Part shown: positions 33,315 to 42,299 of the stretch, piece by piece
Layout: every line of letters starts with the position of its first letter
Numbering within the stretch: the first letter of the stretch is position 1
Origin: Oscillospiraceae bacterium
Lineage (GTDB): Bacteria > Bacillota > Clostridia > Oscillospirales > Oscillospiraceae
DNA length: 53,294 nt
Direction: 5' to 3'
Assembly: GCA_017632775.1 (NCBI GenBank)
Contig: JAGBQR010000009.1
Location: 1-53,294, forward strand
Position numbers and translations under genes: made by a program
Notes under the pieces: generated by a model
Seen by the model: only the letters and a program-made list of their open reading frames with translations
What the model was told of the DNA's origin: nothing
The model's database searches: none

Positions 33315-34421
33315 TCAGTTCCCGGCGGGAGGTTCCTGACCGGAAGAGGGAACAGAGGACTGTGCAGACGGCTGTTTCTTCGCGGCTTTTTCAGCTGCCC
33401 TGCGGGCTTTCTTCTCCTGACGGACGCCTTTCGTCGCGCGGATCCGGCGGATGATCATCAGCACGATGACCACGATCACAGCCAGCAGGATCAGGGTAGG
33501 CAGAGCCTCGAGGAACCAGAGCAGGAAGTCGGAGAAGAAATCTCCCACGGTTTTCAGTCCGCTCTTCACCGCCGCTGCGAGTTTCTGACCGTAGGTGACC
33601 TTCACAGTCTCCGGAGCAGTGTACTCATTCACTTCGGACACATCCAGATACACCGAGGAGAAGCTGACCCGACGGTCCCAGTTGTTCAGGCGGGACTGCA
33701 TGGAATCGATCTCATAGCGGATCTCCGTAAGCCGGTCTTCGATGGTGATGATATCTTCGACTGTTTCGGCTACCGTCATCATTTCGATCAGCCGGTTTTC
33801 CTGTGCCTGATAGGCCTTCAGCCGGGCCTGCACATCATAATACTGGCTGGTGACGTTCTCCGTATAGGTGTTGGTATAGGGAACGTTCCCGAGGGTGGGG
33901 AGCGCGTTCATCATAGCCAGGAAATTCTCGCTCGGTACGCGGATGGTGTAGCTGGCGGAGCGGAGCGATGCGGTGCCGCGGGCGCGGTTGTAGTAGTTCG
34001 CGCCGTTCACGCTGCTGCTCTCCACAAAACCGCCGTAGGACTCGATCATCCGGGCAATGGCGGCGACCGTGTCGTCAAATGTGGTGGTCTCCAGCTGGGC
34101 GTTCGCGGAGTAGATGATCTTCTCGGGGTTGATGGCCGGGGCAGAGGAGCTTTCCTCTGTCTTGCCCGCGGCTGCAACGGAATTGCTTCCTGCGGAGAAA
34201 CCGCCGTACATGCTTTCCGGTTCAGCCTCGTCCCAGTCATACATCGCATAGTCATCGTACGCGGCGGCCGGCTCCTCCGTCATCGGATACGGCATCGGGC
34301 CGGATTCCGCGGGGGATGTCTGGTGGGCGGCATAGGAAGATTTTCCCGAGGAGCCGCAGGCACACAGGGAAAGAACCAGCATCAAAGCCAGCAGGATGGA
34401 AAGGATTTTATTCATCTTCAT
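33315..34421 (-). CDS. DUF4349 lipoprotein
   Basis: 368 aa. Lipoprotein signal with lipobox LCAC; Cys22 should carry the lipid, after processing by the LspA found in this window. A low-complexity acidic/Tyr region (about 30-90) follows. The DUF4349 core is about 100-270: EKIIYSANAQLETTTFDDTV (split by eye), SYTIRVPSENF and YYDVQARLKAYQAQENRL, a heptad-rich coiled coil. A membrane segment at about 300-322 (LPTLILLAVIVVIVLMIIRR) and a basic tail end it. So it is held at both ends. Start ATG at 34421 has AAGGAGG upstream. Molecular role unknown. Confidence 0.9.
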   Translation of the reverse strand: MKMNKILSILLALMLVLSLCACGSSGKSSYAAHQTSPAESGPMPYPMTEEPAAAYDDYAMYDWDEAEPESMYGGFSAGSNSVAAAGKTEESSSAPAINPEKIIYSANAQLETTTFDDTVAAIARMIESYGGFVESSSVNGANYYNRARGTASLRSASYTIRVPSENFLAMMNALPTLGNVPYTNTYTENVTSQYYDVQARLKAYQAQENRLIEMMTVAETVEDIITIEDRLTEIRYEIDSMQSRLNNWDRRVSFSSVYLDVSEVNEYTAPETVKVTYGQKLAAAVKSGLKTVGDFFSDFLLWFLEALPTLILLAVIVVIVLMIIRRIRATKGVRQEKKARRAAEKAAKKQPSAQSSVPSSGQEPPAGN

Positions 34422-34497
34422 TTTTTATCCTCCTTCGGAGATCGTTTTTTTGCGTTCAACCTATAAGACGGGAGACGCGCCAGAAAGGTTTCCTGAT

Positions 34498-35226
34498 TCA
34501 GAATTTCTTTTGCGGATCTTTCACGCCGGCGAGGCGCAGGACGATATGGCGGGCCATGAGCAGACCCGCGGAGGAAGGCACCCATGCAAGGGAACCGGGA
34601 ACACTGCGCCTGCCGGGGTCCGGAGCCTCAAAGGGAATGGGCGCCATAGGCTCTTCCGGAGACCAGACCACTTCCGTGTGCAGCACGCCTCTGGCGCGGA
34701 GTTCCTTCCGGACAACACGCGCCAGCGCATCGTTCTGCGTTTCAGACAGGTCGGAAACACGCAGCAGGGTCGGATCCTGTTTATTGCCGGTTCCGAGCGC
34801 GGAGAGGATCGGAATGCCCCGCTCCAGACAGCTGCAGATCAGGTCCAGCTTGCTCGAGACAAGGTCGATCGCATCTGCCACGTAGTCGTAATCCTGCAGG
34901 AATTCTTCCCGGTGTTCCGCATCGTAGGTCCCGGCGAGCGTCCGTACTTCACACCGGGGATTGATATCTGTCACGCGCGCAGCCATGACCGCAGTCTTCA
35001 GCTGTCCGATCGTGGAGGAGAGGGCGGGGAGCTGGCGGTTGATGTTGCTCTCGGACACCACGTCACGGTCCACCAGCGTCAGCCGGCCGACTCCGGAGCG
35101 GGCCAGTGCCTCGGCGCACCAGGACCCCACTCCGCCCAGACCGAACACAGCCACATGCTTCCCGGCAAGACAGGCCATCGCTTCTTCACCGAGAAGCGAG
35201 GCAGCGCGGATGAAACGTTTTTCCAT
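34498..35226 (-). CDS. tcdA: TcdA-type tRNA threonylcarbamoyladenosine dehydratase (E1-like)
   Basis: 242 aa. TcdA uses ATP to cyclise t6A37 of tRNA to ct6A. Seen: N-terminal EKRFIRAASLLGEEAM; the nucleotide-binding GLGGVGSWCAEALARSG (about residues 28-44); DRDVVSESNINRQLPA with the activating Arg; DAIDLVSSKL; and the C-terminal SLAWVPSSAGLLMA. It lacks the extra domains of MoeB or ThiF and has no sulfur-carrier gene nearby. Start ATG at 35226 follows AGGAGG; an upstream in-frame start runs through the terminator stem and is rejected. Confidence 0.9.
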   Translation of the reverse strand: MEKRFIRAASLLGEEAMACLAGKHVAVFGLGGVGSWCAEALARSGVGRLTLVDRDVVSESNINRQLPALSSTIGQLKTAVMAARVTDINPRCEVRTLAGTYDAEHREEFLQDYDYVADAIDLVSSKLDLICSCLERGIPILSALGTGNKQDPTLLRVSDLSETQNDALARVVRKELRARGVLHTEVVWSPEEPMAPIPFEAPDPGRRSVPGSLAWVPSSAGLLMARHIVLRLAGVKDPQKKF

Positions 35227-35263
35227 AGCGGCGGACCTCCTGTGCTTAAAACCGCAGACATGC

Positions 35264-35300
35264 AAAACGTCATTCCGGGACAAGCCCGGAATGGCGTTTC
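35264..35300 (-). terminator. Terminator after the PpiC foldase gene
   Basis: Stem CATTCCGGG (35271-35279) with CCCGGAATG (35285-35293), extended by AAACG/CGTTT, loop of five, then GTTTTG on the minus strand. Confidence 0.8.
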
Positions 35301-35316
35301 AGAGCAGTATTTGGGA

Positions 35317-36867
35317 TTATTTCCCGGCCAGGCCGAAACCGAGCAGTTCGCTGGCCTGATAGTTCTCTGTGAGTGCAGCGTACCAGGTCTCGGTATCCTC
35401 GCTGGATTTGCGGATGCGGGCGATATAGTTGCTGTAAAGTTCACCTTCGCCGACGTAGTAGATGATATGATAGCCGGCATAGTTCGATGCGACGGCCGAG
35501 ACCATATCCGTATCGCCGGGCTGATGATCCGCAAAGCAGAACGCATCGAAGTTTTCGACCATCTGACCCTTGTAGACGTTTTCGTAGAGGCCCCCGAGCG
35601 TCTTGGAGCCGTCGTCCTCGGAATACTCGGTCGCCAGGGCGGCAAAACTCTCTTCCGTAGCCTCACCGTTTTTCCACTGCGTGTAGACGCCTTCAGCTTT
35701 CACGCGGGCTTCCTCGAGAGCCTGATCGGAGTAGTTCCCGTCCTCGTCCGCGACAGCCTTGATCAGGATGTGACGGACTGAGACCGTGGGATAATGGTTG
35801 TCATCATGGCGCCCGAAGACCACCACATAGTAGCCGGTTTCCGTGGAGTTGGGGATCACGGCGATCTCGCCCTCCGTACGGACGGGATCGGTCACCCAGT
35901 CCGCATAATCATCGGTGACGCTGCTGGCTGTGGTGTTTTTCTTGGGAGTGCACAGGGCGCCGGGCACTGCTGAAGCGAGAGCACTGTTCAAGGCTTCTTC
36001 GTTATCGCTGCCGGCTGTAAAGGCAGCGACGATGGCATCCGCCTTCTCTTTCGCGGCGGCAAGCGTCTCTTCCGTAACGTCACTGGTCACATTGCCGTCC
36101 GCATCCGGTTCAGAGTCCACCTTGTCCGCAGCCACGTAATAATACCAGTAGTCATACTTGTCGACTTCGCCCTCGAGTGAGTCATAGTATTCTTCGAGTT
36201 CTTCGTCCGTATACTCGAACTGGGCGGTGGCGTGGTCATATGCCTTGGAAGCGCGCGCCTGAAGCAAAGAAGCCTCGCGGGCGATCTTCCGGTTCACGCC
36301 GGAGCCGTAGGCGGTGGAGAAGTAAAGGTCCAGGTTCTTGTAGCCTCCTGCGATCACGTTCTGCTCGAGAGACTCAAGCTCTGCGTCGACCGAGGCGATC
36401 TCCTCCTCCGTCAGGGCGATTCCGTTCTCACGGGCGTAATCATCCAGTGCCTGCAGAGAGGCGATCGTGCTCTTTGCCCCGCTGAGGAAGTATTCCCGCC
36501 AGGTCGTGTAGTCCTCACTGGCGGTATAGGCCTGGCTGCCCAGGGAGGATAGTCCGCTGCTCGTATCGAGACCCATGTATGAGGCGAAGCTTCCGTAGCT
36601 GTTGACGAACTGCCAGTACTCATTGGCATAGTAGTAAGAGACCTCACGCGTCGAATAGGTGCGGTCGTTCACCCGCAGTGCGGGAAGCAGACCCTTGGTA
36701 TTGAGGATCCCGAACACGATAAGTAGGACGAACAGTCCGATCCCGATGATCCAGCCGGTGCGGTTGCGTCTGCGGACTTTGGCCTGTGCCTCTTCCGCTT
36801 CGCGTTTCCTGTTCTCTTTGCTTTCTCTTGCGGCGATGCGCTCCTGTTTGATGCTGTTTGCACTCAT
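35317..36867 (-). CDS. Membrane-anchored PpiC/parvulin foldase
   Basis: 516 aa. A charged cytoplasmic N-terminus of about 37 residues (many Lys/Arg/Glu) precedes one membrane helix (38-56, GWIIGIGLFVLLIVFGIL). The outside part has a SurA-like helical chaperone region (about 65-300) and a parvulin domain at about 365-470 (SVRHILIKA; LATEYSEDDGSKTLGG; FADHQPGDTDMV). Parvulins help exported proteins fold by prolyl isomerisation. Unlike typical PrsA it has no lipobox, so it is anchored by the helix. The outside part is acidic and Tyr-rich. Start ATG at 36867 has GGAAAA upstream. Confidence 0.9.
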   Translation of the reverse strand: MSANSIKQERIAARESKENRKREAEEAQAKVRRRNRTGWIIGIGLFVLLIVFGILNTKGLLPALRVNDRTYSTREVSYYYANEYWQFVNSYGSFASYMGLDTSSGLSSLGSQAYTASEDYTTWREYFLSGAKSTIASLQALDDYARENGIALTEEEIASVDAELESLEQNVIAGGYKNLDLYFSTAYGSGVNRKIAREASLLQARASKAYDHATAQFEYTDEELEEYYDSLEGEVDKYDYWYYYVAADKVDSEPDADGNVTSDVTEETLAAAKEKADAIVAAFTAGSDNEEALNSALASAVPGALCTPKKNTTASSVTDDYADWVTDPVRTEGEIAVIPNSTETGYYVVVFGRHDDNHYPTVSVRHILIKAVADEDGNYSDQALEEARVKAEGVYTQWKNGEATEESFAALATEYSEDDGSKTLGGLYENVYKGQMVENFDAFCFADHQPGDTDMVSAVASNYAGYHIIYYVGEGELYSNYIARIRKSSEDTETWYAALTENYQASELLGFGLAGK

Positions 36868-36935
36868 TGCCCTGTTTTCCTTTTTTATTACTAATGTTTC
36901 TCGGCTTTTTGCCTGATAATGCGGAGAGTTTGCCC

Positions 36936-36964
36936 ATTATACTGCAGAAGGGCGGGGTTTTCAA
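36936..36964 (-). promoter_or_regulatory. Promoter of the PpiC foldase gene
   Basis: Minus-strand -35 TTGAAA (36959-36964), 17-nt spacer, perfect -10 TATAAT (36936-36941). Leader of about 60 nt. No terminator hairpin is clear between prfB and this promoter. Confidence 0.78.
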
Positions 36965-36996
36965 GGAAAAATGGTTGAAGTCTCCCGGTTTTCTCT

Positions 36997-38103
36997 TCAG
37001 CTTTCAGCTTTCATGGAGAGGTAGGCGTTGATGAAGCCGTCCAGGTCCCCGTCCATGACGTTCTGGATATTGCCGTTTTCATACTCGGTGCGATGGTCCT
37101 TCACCAGCTGGTACGGCATGAATACGTACGAGCGGATCTGGCTTCCCCATTCGATCTTCATCTGCACGCCCTTGATATCGCTGATCTTTTCAAGGTGCTC
37201 GCGCTCCTTGATCTCGGCCAGACGTGCGCGGAGCATGTTTTTGCAGTTCTCCAGATTCTGGAAGTGGCTGCGCTCGACCTGACTGGAGACCACGATGCCT
37301 GTCGGGATGTGTGTGAGGCGGACAGCAGAGGAGGTTTTGTTTACCTTCTGGCCGCCTGCTCCGGAGGAGCGGAAAACATCCATCTTGATGTCCTCCTCGC
37401 GCAGCTCAATCTCATTGTCATTGGAAATCTCCGGCATGACCTCAACGGCGGCGAAGGAGGTGTGTCTCCGGCCTGCGGCATCGAACGGCGAGATCCTTAC
37501 CAGCCGGTGGATGCCGTGCTCGCTCTTGAGGAAGCCGTAGGCATTTTCTCCTTCGATCATCAGGGTGGCGCTCTTGATGCCGGCCTCATCCCCGTCAAGA
37601 TAGTCCATCACCCGTGTTTTGTATCCGTGGCGGTCAGCCCACATACTGTACATGCGGTAGAGCATCGAGGCCCAGTCCTGTGCCTCGGTCCCGCCTGCAC
37701 CTGCGTGCAGCGTGAGAATGGCATTGTTGGCATCGTACTCGCCGCTGAGCAGGGTGCTCAGCCGGGTGGACTCCATATTCTCGGTGAACTTGTCGTATTC
37801 GCTGCGGAGTTCATCGAGCATGCTCTCGTCGTTTTCTTCAATAGCCATCTCGCACAGCGTGTACATGTCATCCCATGCGGCGCAGAGGCGGCTGTAGTTC
37901 GCAACTTTTGCCTGCAGCGTCTTCAGGCGTTTCTGGTCCTTCTGGGATTTCTCCACATCGTTCCAGTAGCCGTCGCGTTCAGCTGCGGTCTGCAGCTCCT
38001 CGATCTCCTTTTCGGCCGCCTCGAGTTTGAGAGCGGTCTTCAGGACATCCAGGGTGGGCTTCGCGGCATTCAGTTTTCCTTTATATTCTTCAAATTCCAG
38101 CAT
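36997..38103 (-). CDS. prfB: Peptide chain release factor 2
   Basis: 368 aa. Releases the finished peptide at UGA and UAA stops. The GGQ loop (SSGAGGQKVNK) drives hydrolysis and the stop-reading SPF tripeptide is in RISPFDAAGRR. The reading frame is continuous from ATG 38103: the stretch TALKLEAAEKE, which lines up with the usual CUU-UGA shift site, has no in-frame UGA. So the common self-regulating +1 frameshift is absent here. GAGGA precedes the start. Confidence 0.95.
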   Translation of the reverse strand: MLEFEEYKGKLNAAKPTLDVLKTALKLEAAEKEIEELQTAAERDGYWNDVEKSQKDQKRLKTLQAKVANYSRLCAAWDDMYTLCEMAIEENDESMLDELRSEYDKFTENMESTRLSTLLSGEYDANNAILTLHAGAGGTEAQDWASMLYRMYSMWADRHGYKTRVMDYLDGDEAGIKSATLMIEGENAYGFLKSEHGIHRLVRISPFDAAGRRHTSFAAVEVMPEISNDNEIELREEDIKMDVFRSSGAGGQKVNKTSSAVRLTHIPTGIVVSSQVERSHFQNLENCKNMLRARLAEIKEREHLEKISDIKGVQMKIEWGSQIRSYVFMPYQLVKDHRTEYENGNIQNVMDGDLDGFINAYLSMKAES

Positions 38104-38146
38104 ATCGTTTCATTCCTCAGATAACCGATTTGATGTCAACTTACAT

Positions 38147-38175
38147 ATTATAACCAAATACAAATGGATTGGCAA
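38147..38175 (-). promoter_or_regulatory. Promoter of prfB
   Basis: Minus-strand -35 TTGCCA (38170-38175), 17-nt spacer, perfect -10 TATAAT (38147-38152). About 40 nt before the start codon. Confidence 0.78.
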
Positions 38176-38230
38176 TTCATTTTTTTATCTGTTTTTTCAG
38201 ACGGTTCCGCTTTCCTTCCCTGTACAAGTA

Positions 38231-38239
38231 TGTTAGAAT
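38231..38239 (+). promoter_or_regulatory. Extended -10 promoter of the prs-glg operon
   Basis: TGT-TAGAAT (-10 at 38234-38239) with no good -35; T-rich stretches at 38180-38197 could act as an upstream element. The leader of about 65 nt has three CCGG blocks that may fold. The assignment is tentative. Confidence 0.45.
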
Positions 38240-38309
38240 ATAAGTGTAGAAGTATGCACTGCTCCGGGGGGACCGGGCACCGGCCATAAAGAAAAACAGG
38301 AGAAAACGA

Positions 38310-39272
38310 ATGATTTCACGCAACAAAGAACTCAAGATCTTCTGCGGCAACGCAACTCCCGCACTGGCAGAGGATATCTGCGCACAGCTTTTCACGCAGC
38401 TGGGCAAAGCATCCGTCGGCCAGTTCGCGGATGGCGAATGCTCCATTTCCGTATATGAACCGGTTCGCGGGAACGACGTATTCATCGTTCAGTCGACCTG
38501 CAACCATGTGAACGACAACCTGATGGAACTGCTTATCATGATCGACGCGCTGCGCCGCGCCTCAGCCGGACGCATCACGGCGGTCATTCCTTATTTCGGG
38601 TATGCGCGGCAGGACCGCAAGGCCAAGAGCCGTGACCCCATCTCCGCCAAGCTGGTAGCCAACCTGATCACCGCGGCCGGAGCGGACCGGGTCCTGACGA
38701 TGGACCTTCATGCGGCACAGATCCAGGGGTTCTTCGATATTCCCGTGGATAATCTGCAGGGTGCGTATCTGTTTGCCAAGCACTATCTTAAAGTCTTCGG
38801 GAAAGGAAACGAAGATGTGATGGTCGTTTCCCCGGATGTGGGCAGCACGGCGCGGGCACGCAGTTTTGCGCTGAAGCTCGGAGTGAACCTTGCCATCGTG
38901 GACAAGCGCCGCGAGCGGGCGAACCAGTCCGAAGTGATGAACGTGATCGGTAATGTGGAAGGGAAGACCTGCATCCTGCTCGACGACATCGTGGATACGG
39001 CCGGCTCTCTCTGCGGGGCGGCGAAAGCCATCGTGGAGATCGGCGGCGCGAAGGAAGTCTATGCCTGCGCGACCCACGGAGTCCTGTCCGGACCGGCTCT
39101 CGAACGCATCAGCAACAGCTGTCTGAAGGAGCTTCGTCTGCTGGACACTATCCCCTATCCGGGCACGGAGCCCTGCGAGAAAATCACCTACATGTCCTCG
39201 GCCGCTGTCTTCGCTGAAGCGATCCGCCGCATTTACGAGGAAGTCTCGCTGGGGAACATGTTCGAAGGATGA
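38310..39272 (+). CDS. prs: Ribose-phosphate pyrophosphokinase
   Basis: 320 aa, full length. Makes PRPP from ribose 5-phosphate and ATP for nucleotide, His, Trp and NAD synthesis. Signatures: FADGECSISVYEPVRGNDVF, YFGYARQDRKAKSRDPISAK (ATP loop), DLHAAQIQGFFDIPVDNL, and the PRPP loop CILLDDIVDTAGSL. AGGAGA precedes ATG 38310. Its end overlaps pth by four bases (ATGA). The prs-pth neighbourhood is widely conserved. Confidence 0.97.
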   Translation: MISRNKELKIFCGNATPALAEDICAQLFTQLGKASVGQFADGECSISVYEPVRGNDVFIVQSTCNHVNDNLMELLIMIDALRRASAGRITAVIPYFGYARQDRKAKSRDPISAKLVANLITAAGADRVLTMDLHAAQIQGFFDIPVDNLQGAYLFAKHYLKVFGKGNEDVMVVSPDVGSTARARSFALKLGVNLAIVDKRRERANQSEVMNVIGNVEGKTCILLDDIVDTAGSLCGAAKAIVEIGGAKEVYACATHGVLSGPALERISNSCLKELRLLDTIPYPGTEPCEKITYMSSAAVFAEAIRRIYEEVSLGNMFEG

Positions 39273-39868
39273 GTCCGCTATTTGAAAGAAGAAGTGCCCC
39301 GAAATGGCTGGTCGTCTGTCTGGGAAACCCCGGTCCGAAGTATGAGGGGACCCGACACAATGCAGGCTTCCTGGCGGCGGACGCTATCATGAAAAAAACG
39401 GGCATTCCGATCAACCGCCTGCAATTCAAGGCGCTGACGGCTGCCTGCGTTCTGGGCGGTGAGCCGGTACTGATCATGAAGCCGCAGACCTATATGAACC
39501 TCTCAGGCGAAGCGGTTGCCCAGGCCGCGCGCTTTTATAAGATCCCGCCGGAGCGGGTGATCGTTATCTCGGACGAGATGGCGCTGCCTGTCGGTCGGAT
39601 CCGCGTGAAAAGCAAAGGCTCCGCAGGCGGCCACAACGGGCTGAAAAACATCATCGCCTGCCTCGGTACCGAGGAGTTTCCGCGTATCCGCATCGGAGTA
39701 GGCTCTCCGCCGCACCCGGATTATGACACGCGTGACTGGGTGCTTTCCACGTTCAAAAATCAGGACGCGGAGGACATTGCGGATGCCGCGCGGCGGGCGG
39801 CGGAAGCCGCAGCATGCTATATCGGGGAAGGGGCCGAAAAAGCGATGAACCGGTTCAACGGGGCTTGA
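39269..39868 (+). CDS. pth: Peptidyl-tRNA hydrolase
   Basis: 199 aa. Frees tRNA from stalled peptidyl-tRNA. Signatures: [19 protein letters not shown] with the catalytic His of [35 protein letters not shown] and [13 protein letters not shown]. Starts in the ATGA overlap with prs. The gap to glgC is about 50 nt with no terminator, so the operon continues. Confidence 0.96.
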   Translation: MSPLFERRSAPKWLVVCLGNPGPKYEGTRHNAGFLAADAIMKKTGIPINRLQFKALTAACVLGGEPVLIMKPQTYMNLSGEAVAQAARFYKIPPERVIVISDEMALPVGRIRVKSKGSAGGHNGLKNIIACLGTEEFPRIRIGVGSPPHPDYDTRDWVLSTFKNQDAEDIADAARRAAEAAACYIGEGAEKAMNRFNGA

Positions 39869-39918
39869 AACTGACCTTAATACAATACACATATACATCG
39901 AAGGAGAAACCGCAGGCC

Positions 39919-41124
39919 ATGAAAAAGAAATGCATAGCCATGCTCCTCGCAGGAGGGCAGGGCTCGCGTCTGTATGCGCTGACACAGAAGGTCGCGAAAC
40001 CGAGTGTGCCGTTCGGGGGAAAATACCGCATCATCGATTTCCCGCTTTCCAACTGCATGAATTCGGGGATCGACACGGTCGGTGTGCTGACGCAGTACCG
40101 CCCCATGAAACTCAACAGCTACATCGGGAACGGACAGCCGTGGGATCTGGATACCTCGACCGGCGGGGCCTATATCCTCCCGCCCTATCTCGGTCCGGGC
40201 GAGAAAGGCTCATGGTTCACGGGAACAGCAAATGCGATCTATCAGAACATCAATTTCATCGAGGAGTATGATCCGGAAAACGTTCTGATTCTTTCCGGAG
40301 ACCACATCTACAAGATGGATTACTCGGACATGCTCCGCGAGCATCTTGAAAAGGATGCCGCCTGTACCATCTCGGTGCTTCAGGTTTCGATGGAGGAAGC
40401 GACCCGCTTCGGCATCCTGAACCTTGGCGAGGACGGCTATGTGTGCGAATTCGAGGAAAAACCGAAACATCCGAAGAGTGACCTGGCTTCCATGGGTATC
40501 TATATCTTCAACTGGCCGAAACTGCGCAAAGCTCTGATCGAGGATGAGGCGGATCCGGATTCCTCGAACGACTTCGGGAAAAACATCATCCCCAAGCTGC
40601 TCAATGAGGGTGAGAAGCTTTGGCCCTACCGCTTCAAGGGCTACTGGCGTGATGTCGGTACCATCGAAAGCCTTTGGGATGCGAACATGGATATGCTTTC
40701 GGCCAACACGCTGGATCTGTTCGATCCGGCCTGGCCCATCAGTTCCCGCAACGAGACGGTTCCGCCCCACTATATCGGTGAGAATGCGGAGGTCATCTAT
40801 TCCATGGTCACCGAGGGAAGCAAGATCGACGGTCATGTGGAAAACTCCGTCCTGTCCAGCTCTGTGGCGGTGGAGAAAGGGGCCAGCGTGCTCTACAGTG
40901 TGCTGATGCCGGGTGTCTCGGTCAAATCCGGAGCGACGGTGCAGTATGCGATCATCGGCGAGAATACCGTGATTTCAGAGAATGCCGTGGTCGGATCGGC
41001 ACCTGACGGCTCGGACGGCTGGAGCGTGGCGACCTGCGGACCCGATATCATCATAAAGGAAGGCGCGCATATTCCGGCAGGCGCTATGGTGTATACTGGA
41101 GAGGAGGACTTCGGCAATGACTGA
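39919..41124 (+). CDS. glgC: Glucose-1-phosphate adenylyltransferase
   Basis: 401 aa. Makes ADP-glucose for glycogen. The nucleotide loop is [14 protein letters not shown] (about residues 9-22), the substrate site is [10 protein letters not shown], and a left-handed beta-helix ends the protein. ATG 39919 was chosen as it gives the normal N-terminus; AAGGAG lies rather far (12 bases) upstream, and in-frame codons earlier would enter pth. Overlaps glgD by eight bases. Catalytic partner of GlgD in Bacillota. Confidence 0.96.
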   Translation: MKKKCIAMLLAGGQGSRLYALTQKVAKPSVPFGGKYRIIDFPLSNCMNSGIDTVGVLTQYRPMKLNSYIGNGQPWDLDTSTGGAYILPPYLGPGEKGSWFTGTANAIYQNINFIEEYDPENVLILSGDHIYKMDYSDMLREHLEKDAACTISVLQVSMEEATRFGILNLGEDGYVCEFEEKPKHPKSDLASMGIYIFNWPKLRKALIEDEADPDSSNDFGKNIIPKLLNEGEKLWPYRFKGYWRDVGTIESLWDANMDMLSANTLDLFDPAWPISSRNETVPPHYIGENAEVIYSMVTEGSKIDGHVENSVLSSSVAVEKGASVLYSVLMPGVSVKSGATVQYAIIGENTVISENAVVGSAPDGSDGWSVATCGPDIIIKEGAHIPAGAMVYTGEEDFGND

Positions 41125-42223
41125 TGCAAAAGGGATCATCTTTGCGTATAATGTATCTCCGGATCTTGGAGAACTTGTAAAAAAGAGGACTGCCTCCTCC
41201 ATCCCCTTCGCGGGGCGCTACCGCCTGATCGATTTTGCTCTCTCCTCCATGATGAATGCCGGGATCTTTGACGTAGGCGTCATCATGCAGCGGGACTACC
41301 AGTCGCTGCTGGATCATCTGGGAAGCGGCAAGGTCTGGGACATGGACCGCAAAACAGGAGGACTCCGCCTGCTGCCGCCGTTCGGACTTCCGGAATATCA
41401 CCGCGGCAACTACTCCGGCACCATCGAGGCCATGAATGCGGTGTTCACCTATCTGGAGGAGATCCGCCAGAACAACGTGGTGCTCATGCTGGGCAGTTTG
41501 TGTGCAAACATCGACCTGACTGAAGCACTGGCGCAGCACACGGCTTCAGATGCCGATATCACGGCGATCTGCAGCGACCGAGAACTTCCGAGCCAGCATT
41601 ACAAATATGTGGCGGACAGAGACGGTGTTGTGAAAGAGGCGAAATTCTCCGGCAGCGCCGAAGGACTGACCTCTCTGGAGTGTTATATCGTGAAGACTCC
41701 GGTCCTGCTGGATATTGTCCGAAAGGCAGCGGAGAAGAACCAGTACCAGTTCCATAAAGAGGCTATCCGCGATTTTCTGCTTGACGGCGGGAAAATGCAG
41801 GTGTATGTTCACAGAGGCTATGTCTCGTTCGTACGAACGATCGGAGAGTATTTCCAGGCGAACATGGACCTGATGGTTCCAGCGAACCGCTGGAGCCTGT
41901 TCCCCAAGGAGCGGCCGGTAAAAACCAAGAACAACGAGGGCGTGAGCACATTCTACGGCGAGGATGCCAGAGTGAGCAACTGCCTGCTCGCGGACAGCTG
42001 CCGCATCGAGGGAACCGTGGAAAACTGCGTGATCTGCCCGGGCGTCCGCATCGAAAAGGGTGCGAAAGTCAAAGACTGTATCCTCATGCGGGGATGCACT
42101 GTGGGCAAAAACACGCAGCTTCGTTATGTGATTGCGGACAAATTCGCTCAGTTCTCAGACGAGGAGGTGCTGGCAGGAAGCAGCCGGCTGCCGATCGTGG
42201 TCCCGAAGGAGTCAAAGATCTGA
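41117..42223 (+). CDS. glgD: GlgD, regulatory subunit of ADP-glucose pyrophosphorylase
   Basis: 368 aa. Like GlgC in fold ([21 protein letters not shown]), but the nucleotide loop GGxGSRL is replaced by [16 protein letters not shown], so it is probably not catalytic itself. In Bacillota GlgC and GlgD form a mixed tetramer with much higher activity. The C-terminal beta-helix ([20 protein letters not shown], split) is present. GGAGAGGAGG precedes ATG 41117, inside the end of glgC. Confidence 0.95.
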   Translation: MTDAKGIIFAYNVSPDLGELVKKRTASSIPFAGRYRLIDFALSSMMNAGIFDVGVIMQRDYQSLLDHLGSGKVWDMDRKTGGLRLLPPFGLPEYHRGNYSGTIEAMNAVFTYLEEIRQNNVVLMLGSLCANIDLTEALAQHTASDADITAICSDRELPSQHYKYVADRDGVVKEAKFSGSAEGLTSLECYIVKTPVLLDIVRKAAEKNQYQFHKEAIRDFLLDGGKMQVYVHRGYVSFVRTIGEYFQANMDLMVPANRWSLFPKERPVKTKNNEGVSTFYGEDARVSNCLLADSCRIEGTVENCVICPGVRIEKGAKVKDCILMRGCTVGKNTQLRYVIADKFAQFSDEEVLAGSSRLPIVVPKESKI

Positions 42224-42243
42224 GTAAAGAGAATCAGACATTT

Positions 42244-42284
42244 CCGGGCGCAGGGCGGACGGAATCCGCCCTGCTCCGGTTTTC
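42244..42284 (+). terminator. Hairpin between glgD and glgP (terminator or attenuator)
   Basis: GCAGGGCGGA (42250-42259) pairs with TCCGCCCTGC (42265-42274), loop CGGAA, with an outer CCGG/CCGG pair and a following GGTTTTC. Lying inside the operon 20 nt before the glgP ribosome site, it could reduce read-through into glgP. Confidence 0.7.
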
Positions 42285-42299
42285 AAGGAGATAGAAAGA

